Shown here piece after piece: positions 57,492 through 64,000 of a stretch of 64,000 nt of DNA. Within the stretch, counting starts at the first letter, position 1; every line of letters begins with the position of its first letter. This DNA is from Gyromitra esculenta (Eukaryota > Ascomycota > Pezizomycetes > Pezizales > Discinaceae). A model generated the notes under the pieces. It was given only the letters and a program-made list of their open reading frames with translations, was not told the DNA's origin and ran no database searches. Where the stretch lies: the NCBI GenBank assembly GCA_038503075.1, contig JBCAML010000010.1, forward strand, positions 1,302,001-1,366,000. The letters are read 5' to 3'. The position numbers and the translations under genes are program-made.

Positions 57492-60261
57492 ATGCATTCT
57501 CGAAGACCTCCTCCTAAAAAGCGCAAACTTGCTTTGGTGAAGGAGACCAAATCCTCAACACCCCCTACTCCATCGCGTCCCGTCGCCCGAAACCTATTAT
57601 CAGCATCCTATTCACCCCCCCCTACTTCTTTCTCTTCAAATCTTCCTTCTCTAAACCTCTCACCCACAGCTTCTACCTCTGTTATCTTTGCCCGTCGGCC
57701 CATAAAAACTTCTGTTACGACAGCTCAAAATTCGCACTTACAGCCAACGTACCCCACATTCAATGTACCAAAGAACTCTTCCACAAAAAAAAACAGCTTA
57801 GCTAATTAATCCTTAGTCCACTTCCTCGCAACGAAATTCCTTCACTTCGTCGAAGTTAAAACATCATGTATCATCACAGCACGAAGACCTTGACGATTTG
57901 ATTGAAGATGCTTTCTCTGATGACGACATAAGCTCGAATGTCGCTAGCGTCGCGCCTTGGAGACATGACGGTAGCTCGAGTTCTCGCCTAATCCCAAGGG
58001 AAGAAAATCCACCGCTACATACCGGAAACGTTCCCAGGACCAAGACAGTTTTCCAGGACACAGGAAATAGCTTCGAGAGAAGTTGTTTTAGACTGGGAAA
58101 TCGTTGCCCCACATCCTCGCAATGTTCAAGGGCGGTGAAAACCGAAACAGTTGGTGCTCTGCCCTTAATCAATAGAACCTTTATTTTTGGTGACATCGGC
58201 GCTAATTGCTACTATCCACGAAAGACCCCCGGCCCTGGCCTGAAAGATTCGCACCAGAATCTCTAGTCGAGCTAGCTGTCCATCCGAAAAAAGTATCCGA
58301 AGTTCGCTCTTGGCTTGAGCACGTCTTGGACGGCTTCTCTAAGCAGCGGGTCCTCGTACTCAAAGGCCCCGCCGGCACAGGGAAAACTGCGACAATTAAT
58401 ACTCTGTCGAGAGAAATGGGATTTGAGGTTTTAGAATGGAAAAACCCTAGAGGTACTATCCGTGGCGATGGATATGGTTCAGCTTTTGGTGCAGGTTTCA
58501 CGGGGGCTTTTGAAGAATTCATGGCACGAGCTGGTAGTTTCTCTAGTTTGCAGTTGGTTTCAACTTCATCTTCTTCTACAGCGAAAGGAAGTGCAATATC
58601 TTTTGATAAGGAAGAGGGTAAAAAAATAATTCTGATCGAAGACTTTCCCAACGCCATTTTCGCATCTTCTCAAGCTCCCCTTATTTCCTTTCGAAATACT
58701 ATCAAGTCGTTTCTCGCAATATCGTCACCTTCACGCTCCGGGCCGCCAGTGCCACCGCTGGTGTTGATAATATCTGAAAGTTCTATTATCGCTGGGTCTG
58801 GTGCCTTTACAGCTCATCGTTTACTCGCTCCTGAAATCCTCTATCATCCCCTCACCACGTCCATATGCTTCAATAAGATCGCTCCCACCATTATGCTAAA
58901 AGCACTATCAGCCGTAATTATACAGGAATCTCGGGTATCAAACCGCAAGTTTGGGCCCAGCAAAGCATTAATGGAAGGGTTGACATCGAGTGGAGATGTC
59001 AGGAGTGCTATCATGGGGCTTCAGTTTTTAGCTGTAAATGGAGACGCTAATATCTTTTCCGAAAGGACAACCTTGGCAAAAACCAAGAGAAAGAAGTCAG
59101 GTGGCTGTGAGCTCAACGATTTTGAACGAGAGATGCTAGTAGGCGTGACACAACGGGAATCACATTTGGGGCTATTTCATGCTGTGGGGAAAGTGGTACA
59201 TAATAAGAGTAAGCATTTCCTCTGCTCTCCTTTCAGTGATATGAACTGGATAATTAATCCGATAAATAGGGTACGGGGACGATGTTGAAGATCCTTATGT
59301 TCCACCTCCCCCGAAGCCGTTACTGAAAACTCATGTCTGGAACAGCAGAGCGAGTAGGGTGGATATCAATTGTTTGATGGATGAGGCTGGAACGGATGCT
59401 CAAACTCTGGTATCAGGAGTTCACGAAAACTATCTCGGTTCATGCAACTTTCTTGGAGGTTTCTCTCGCGGACCTCATTCCCTCGAAAATCTACTCGACT
59501 GCGTCAATAACTGTCTAGATGGCTTGAGTGATAGCGACTTATTAGCTTCTCCTCGCCCTTATCATTCTTCTCCTGGACTTGAAACAGGAGGGAACTATTC
59601 CGGGCAATATGGAGGTACCGGAGCCTCTGGGATCAGACAGGACGAAATTTCCTTCCAAATCGGTGTACGGGGCGTCATACTGGCCTTACCATCACCAGTC
59701 AAGAGAAATGTAAAAGACAACAAAATGTTCTACCCAACATCACTCAAACTTTGGAAAGATAAAGAAGAGATTGAGTGCATGGTAGGCGTGTTCGTGGAGA
59801 AACTTCGTTTGTCAAACGATGATTATACGAGTGGCGGTGGTGTTGTAGGAGCTGGGAAGTCGGAGATGGTTTTGGAGCGATTGCCATATTTAAAAACCAT
59901 CTTGGAGGGAGAGCAACGGAAATTCTTCGGAAGGGGCTCTTACGACATGAAGGTGTTTGGAGCGGCTGGTAAAACAGGAAGCAAACTCATCAGGGAGCTC
60001 GAGGAAATTACGGTCATCCAAAGACATCGCAGACAGGGCGAAGAGCTGCCGGACGAAGAACCTGTTGAAGATTTGAGAACGCCTGATGAACTGGAGCTTG
60101 CAGAGGAGCGGAAAACGGGAAGGATTCATATGATAGCGGAAGAAAAAGCGAAGTTTAACTGGGGAAGAAAAACTCCAGAAAAAGACGAACAGTGTGAATT
60201 AGAAGCTGTTGATATCGAACAGCTAGCAGTCTTGGCTGATGATGATATTGAGGATGACTAG
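57492..60261 (+). CDS. rad17: Checkpoint clamp loader subunit Rad17 (Rad24 of budding yeast)
   Basis: Rad17 replaces Rfc1 in an RFC-like complex that loads the 9-1-1 clamp at DNA damage in the nucleus. Proposed exons: 57492-57764, 57817-58153, 58225-59208, 59270-60261 (861 residues). Introns 1 and 3 are well supported: 52 nt with GTACCA..TTAG, and 61 nt with GTAAGC..ATAG, which restores NKRYGDD. For intron 2 the acceptor at 58224 is forced by the frame. The donor is 58154 (71 nt) or 58190 (35 nt), both in phase. The N-terminus has a basic nuclear-localisation-like PPPKKRKLA and is Ser/Pro-rich. The family signature PWPERFAPESLVELAVHPKKV precedes Walker A GPAGTGKT (residues about 251-258). EWKNP and a Walker B-like IILIEDFP (about 338-345) follow, then HPLT..I.FN.IAPTIMLKAL and LFHAVGKV. 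The C-terminus is acidic (DDDIEDD). Confidence 0.88.
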
Positions 60262-61173
60262 TAACAGATTATATTTTAACTAATGGAGAATCCCTTGCTT
60301 ACCATTAGACTACTCACATTTCGTTCATTCAGGATAGCCAACGTGAGTGATAGAACTCCGCGTAAATTTATTATATTTTATAAGTGATATTATGTCGTGG
60401 GTGTTCCCAGCGTAACTCCCGCTACTTCTAGTCCTGTTTTAGATCTGACGCCTTGACGCCAACTAAAAGCCTGATTTTGCCATATTCAAGTACGTTTTTT
60501 CGTATTGTGCATGGCTTTGGGGAGGGTGAGGATGTCAATGGCTTACGCAGGGAACGGGCTCTTCAATCGTCAAATTCTGTAACTCGGATTCTTTTTCGCT
60601 AAGTTCAATACTATATCAAGTTTAGAGGTTGGGTCGTATTTCACGAGTAGACTTCAACCATTCAACTAACAGTGAACAGCACAATACCCACAATCAAACC
60701 AACCAAGTAGCAGTGGAAATTGTGGTCACTTAGATCTAGGTTGAAAATATCGAAGTTGGGCATCTTAAAACTCTTCTGAGCCTCAGAACTGGTATACAAG
60801 TCAAATCCACCTTTATTTCAACTAAAATTCACTACTCAGTTAGCTAGAACCTACTTCTTACTATCTCTACTTGTCTGCGTTTCCATGCGGATCTAGTTCA
60901 GCCCGGAAACGTCAATCAAATACGAGTATATCTTTCTACCATAGAAACTGAAAAATATAGACCTCTGCCAGAGGCAGTGTCTGGGGTACTATACCACTTA
61001 AGGTAACGTATACCGCAGGTTTTAGAGTAAATTGCCCAGGTGGATGTAAAATCTTGGTGGAAGTGGCATAAGTGTCTTATGATTTGATTCCCCTCGAGGT
61101 TCTCTCCAAAACCTGCGGTACAGCCATGCAAGAAGAGTCTTGGCATCCCAACGACTGTCTCGCTAGTGATGTA
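60262..61173. other. Intergenic DNA downstream of rad17
   Basis: No convincing gene. A 76-codon minus-strand frame at 60916-61146 has no recognisable domain. Includes the rad17 3' UTR. Confidence 0.45.
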
Positions 61174-61348
61174 CCGTAGTATTTGATGAAATTCGTTCCG
61201 GTGCTAGTAGATAAGACATGCGTATAATCTGTTAATACTCTACGTTTATGATGCCGCGGGGGCTTTCAACGGAAGATCATGGAAAACCAACATGTCCTAT
61301 GCGTGTTTTACCTACTAGCGCTGGAACGAATTTCACCTAATACTACGG
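61174..61348. mobile_element. Small TA-flanked MITE (M)
   Basis: A 175-bp near-palindromic element with inverted repeats of about 50 bp beginning CCGTAGTATTTGATGAAATT and, on the other end, CCGTAGTATTAGGTGAAATT. TA lies on both sides (61172-61173 and 61349-61350), fitting Tc1/mariner-type mobilisation. Confidence 0.7.
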
Positions 61349-61350
61349 TA

Positions 61351-62261
61351 GGGTGTCAAAACTTTTCTTACACGGCTGTACAGTCGCGTCCGTAAAGTTC
61401 TGAGGCCTTACAACCTACTGATGGTAAACCAAATAGTTGTAGATCAAGCTAGGGCACAGTAAATCAAAAGTGATGAAAACTATGGAAATACTGACATACC
61501 AAATAGCATCCGACATAATATAGTCACCCACAGAAACTGCCTCTCAATCTGCTGGCAAGTCGTATTCAATAGAGAGGAGGATGCAAACCCTTTCCGGATG
61601 CACTGTAATGTTGCAACCCGGAAAAATTACGCTTACAGATAATAACAGAACACAATTGAAATCTTCCACCATTTTCCGCTTGGGGCTAACGTGAAGCAGT
61701 ACAGCTACATATCCACAACATAATTATTAGATGAAATAGAGTATCACCACAGAACCTTACCAGTTCAAAGCACGATTCTGTATAACTTTAACCGACGTCT
61801 AGTGGAAATCCAAAAAGAGGAGAGAAATTACAGCATCACAAGGCCCGGGACTGGCTTTGAAATACTTAGCATGTACAAGAAACGCTGAGTTCAAAATACT
61901 AAATATTCTGAGAAATGCGTACTATGGTGGACGAAGCGATTAACGTGTACCAGATTTTGGGGAGTAATAGAAAGACATCCTCCCTACTTATAATATATCT
62001 CAAACCAACCATTACATCTCTTGTAGGCTCTATATAAATGGTCGGTTATAGCCTATTGATTGAGAGTGATTGCACAACACTATAAGATTTTGAAAATTGT
62101 AATTTTGTATGGCAATTGTGGGGGAAAAAAGGAAAATGCAACATCAAGAGGTCTCAGCTAGGCAGGTCTGAGACCAAGGCAAGACAAAAAGGTCTCCCAG
62201 CCTGTTTCCTGTTGCCTATGCAACCTCCAAAGCACCCAACCTATGCAAAACCAAGGCATAC
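61351..62261. other. AT-rich non-coding stretch
   Basis: No ORF of note, no repeat shared with the rest of the window and no RNA gene that I can recognise. Confidence 0.4.
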
Positions 62262-62812
62262 TCTCAAGCCTTGGTTGCATTATAGGTCACATATAGGTAC
62301 ACGCTAATCGCTTCGTGCACTATACTCCATCAGATATCACTCGATATATCATTAACCATGATTGCTAGTTTTATTTTTTTGTTAAATCATAATTTCATTG
62401 TTTTAAATGGGTACAAGAATATTGCATGCACTAGAAGCTATGGCATGAACAAAATCCTTCCCATCAAACCCCCAAGTATAAAAATAAAAACGGTAGAGAA
62501 ATTATTGAAAAACTAATAATTCTAAACTTCCCGTAATAGAGCATATACATAATTTATAACCAACATGGGTAGATTTTATTTTTCTCAAATTTTCGAACAA
62601 ATCCTGAGAGACAGCGAGAGGTGAAAGTGAACGCGAGGGCAGAGATAATAGAATATCTGATAAAGTAGAAGAAGATAAATCGGAGCAAGCAATTTCTTTA
62701 TGTGGAAAACCTGTCCTTGTTTTGGAAATAAATTCCGCAAGGGCAACTAATATTATAGTGCAAGAATTGATTAAGGTGCACCTATATGTGACCCTATAGT
62801 GCAACCGAGGCC
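62262..62812. repeat. Fold-back repeat
   Basis: About 60 bases at 62262-62324 (GGTTGCATTATAGGTCACAT and on) recur inverted at 62753-62812 with roughly 80 percent identity by eye, around 430 bases of AT-rich DNA. GGTCTCA-like matches outside the arms (62150-62175 and 62844-62858) suggest the element extends to about 62145-62860. Termini and duplication not resolved. Confidence 0.45.
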
Positions 62813-63047
62813 TAAGAGCAAGCCAGAAAACGGCAACCGTGTGATTTGAGACCATGTCTCATACGTCCCAGTGTGTTTTTTCCCTGGCTGTACTGACCAG
62901 ATCACCGTCACCATACTTTTCAAATCCCTACTCTATGGAAGTTCATCCAATTCACAAAAACTCTCTGATCATATCAAATTCATCTAATAGAGATTGTCTG
63001 ATCAGAGTCACCTTATCAAAATTCGATCTACTCTAGGAGAGGTAGAT

Positions 63048-63437
63048 TAGTGTGGTCCACGAGGCGCCTCGAGGCGAGCGGATGGGTATGTCTCGAGGCC
63101 GCTCGCACATTTGAGGGCCTGCCTCGAGCAGCTCGAGCACATGGAGGGCTGCCTCGAGTTGGCTCGAGGCAGCTCGAGAAAATAGCAGCTCTGAAGGAAC
63201 ACTAGTAGCCGGGACTGACATATAATCTCGGGCCATTCTAGCTAACCCAGGAAATCTATAGCTATTTGCTTCCCACCAATCGTCCAAACAACAATCAACT
63301 TATGATTTAACTTGAATGCTCGAGCAGCTCGAGGCGAGCAGCCACACATGCCTCGAGGCGCCTCGTGCTCGTGAGCTCCCAACCTCGTGCTAGCTCGAGT
63401 CGAGGCCTCGAGCGGCCATGCCTCGTGGACCACACTG
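63048..63437 (-). mobile_element. hAT deletion derivative
   Basis: A 390-bp element with 17-bp inverted termini AGTGTGGTCCACGAGGC, ends TAG.. and ..CTG, and 8-bp flanks AGGTAGAT/GGGTAGAC (6 of 8 match). Subterminal regions are packed with CTCGAGGC motifs, possible transposase-binding sites. It keeps the end of a hAT transposase gene and has lost the rest. Confidence 0.75.
63180..63287 (-). pseudogene. hAT transposase C-terminal (hATC dimerisation) fragment
   Basis: A minus-strand frame reads DDWWEANSYRFPGLARMARDY and then MSVPATSVPSELLFSRA. This is the hATC dimerisation motif (WW..N..FP.LA..A.D...IPATS..SER.FS.AG). The codons after FSRA run into the terminal region. Everything upstream (BED finger, catalytic core) is absent, so no active protein is possible. 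Confidence 0.75.
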
Positions 63438-64000
63438 GGGTAGACTAGTAAAAAAACGGTACACGATATTCGCTTCTGACACCATAGTATAAGATTTTTC
63501 CAAACTTTAGTGTTTGCAATCGTATCGATGGTGGGAGTAAACAATTGACGTTCGTGTTCGTGAGAAAAGCATAAGATGGTAGCATGATGAAATGATTTGA
63601 GAGGGTTACCACAGAGGAGACATGCGGTAGGGCCTTGATAAGACTAAGAAGAATGAGTAGCAAGGTGGCTTTTATGAGCTCTCATTTGGTGTAGACATCC
63701 AACCACGAATTTTGTAACCGCGATTATTGGATATATATATATATATACTCACTTCCAAGTCAAGACTTTTCATTGATTTATCATGTTTCTAACTCCTCGT
63801 TAGTTACTATAGGGTTTGCTCTATATAGGGGCTCTCCTACCTACTGGCGAAGATACCCTATACCCTCGCTCCATATAGACTCGCTGACAGTATATATATA
63901 GGGCTTCTAGGCCCTTCTATAATTTTCTTTTCTCTTTCCTCTTTCATCGTTGCACTTAGATATATAGATATATTCATTACCTTCAACAGCGAATGTTGGA
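63438..64000. other. Right-edge non-coding sequence with AT microsatellite
   Basis: A short (TA)n tract at about 63731-63747, then TA-rich sequence with CTATATA/TATAGGG motifs. No supported gene. Confidence 0.4.

Noticed and set aside
60916..61146. Minus-strand 76-codon ORF
   Set aside because: No recognisable domain, no splice context, no second copy; likely chance.

Overview
The window looks like a gene-poor, repeat-packed stretch of a filamentous ascomycete genome. The evidence is short introns (52-61 nt in the well-defined cases, with TACTAAT or TTAAT-like branch sites), two genes with fungal-type organisation, chromodomain gypsy elements, Tad1-type LINEs, Fot1/pogo and hAT relatives. 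A truffle-like Pezizomycete would fit the transposon load, but that is a guess. I see no strong repeat-induced point mutation: one gypsy element has identical LTRs and one LINE keeps ORFs open over kilobases.

Host genes are confined to the edges. Bases 1-268 are the 3' end of an Abp1/drebrin-like gene (C-terminal SH3 domain, split by a 54-nt intron). Bases 57492-60261 are a complete four-exon gene for the checkpoint clamp-loader subunit Rad17 (budding-yeast Rad24). Between and after them nearly everything is mobile DNA.

The layout can be resolved as nested insertions because most elements keep their target-site duplications (TSDs). (i) 953-9808: a Fot1/pogo-like transposase gene is split by a Tc1/mariner-type transposon (1046-9442, TA TSD). 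That transposon is split by an E-type solo LTR, which is split by a G-type solo LTR, which is split by a MITE-like element (K1). (ii) 9809-26631: E and G LTRs, an old minus-strand LINE (LINE-B, 10973-21175) carrying seven later insertions, a decayed gypsy pol piece, and another E with G inside it. (iii) 26632-30610: unassigned DNA, hAT MITE, K elements and solo LTRs. (iv) 30611-57002: a roughly 7.9-kb minus-strand chromovirus (outer gypsy, E-type LTRs) expanded to 26 kb by solo LTRs, two LINEs at one site (one itself split by a third), an L-type LTR, and a complete young gypsy element (47149-53072). (v) 60262-64000: sparse DNA with a TA-flanked MITE, a fold-back repeat and a hAT deletion derivative that keeps the hATC domain.

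Three things stand out. Sixteen solo LTRs plus the complete element belong to two related families (A and B). These have unusual non-TG/CA termini and share a two-stem RNA structure whose stems change sequence from copy to copy while mostly keeping base pairing around a near-invariant loop. Second, three short LINEs encode only a zinc-knuckle ORF1 yet share both ends with the full LINE, a half-LINE parasite pattern. Third, an element family (K) with CATCAGCAAAAA termini and apparent 2-bp duplications carries an AGCAGGAAA-rich minisatellite.
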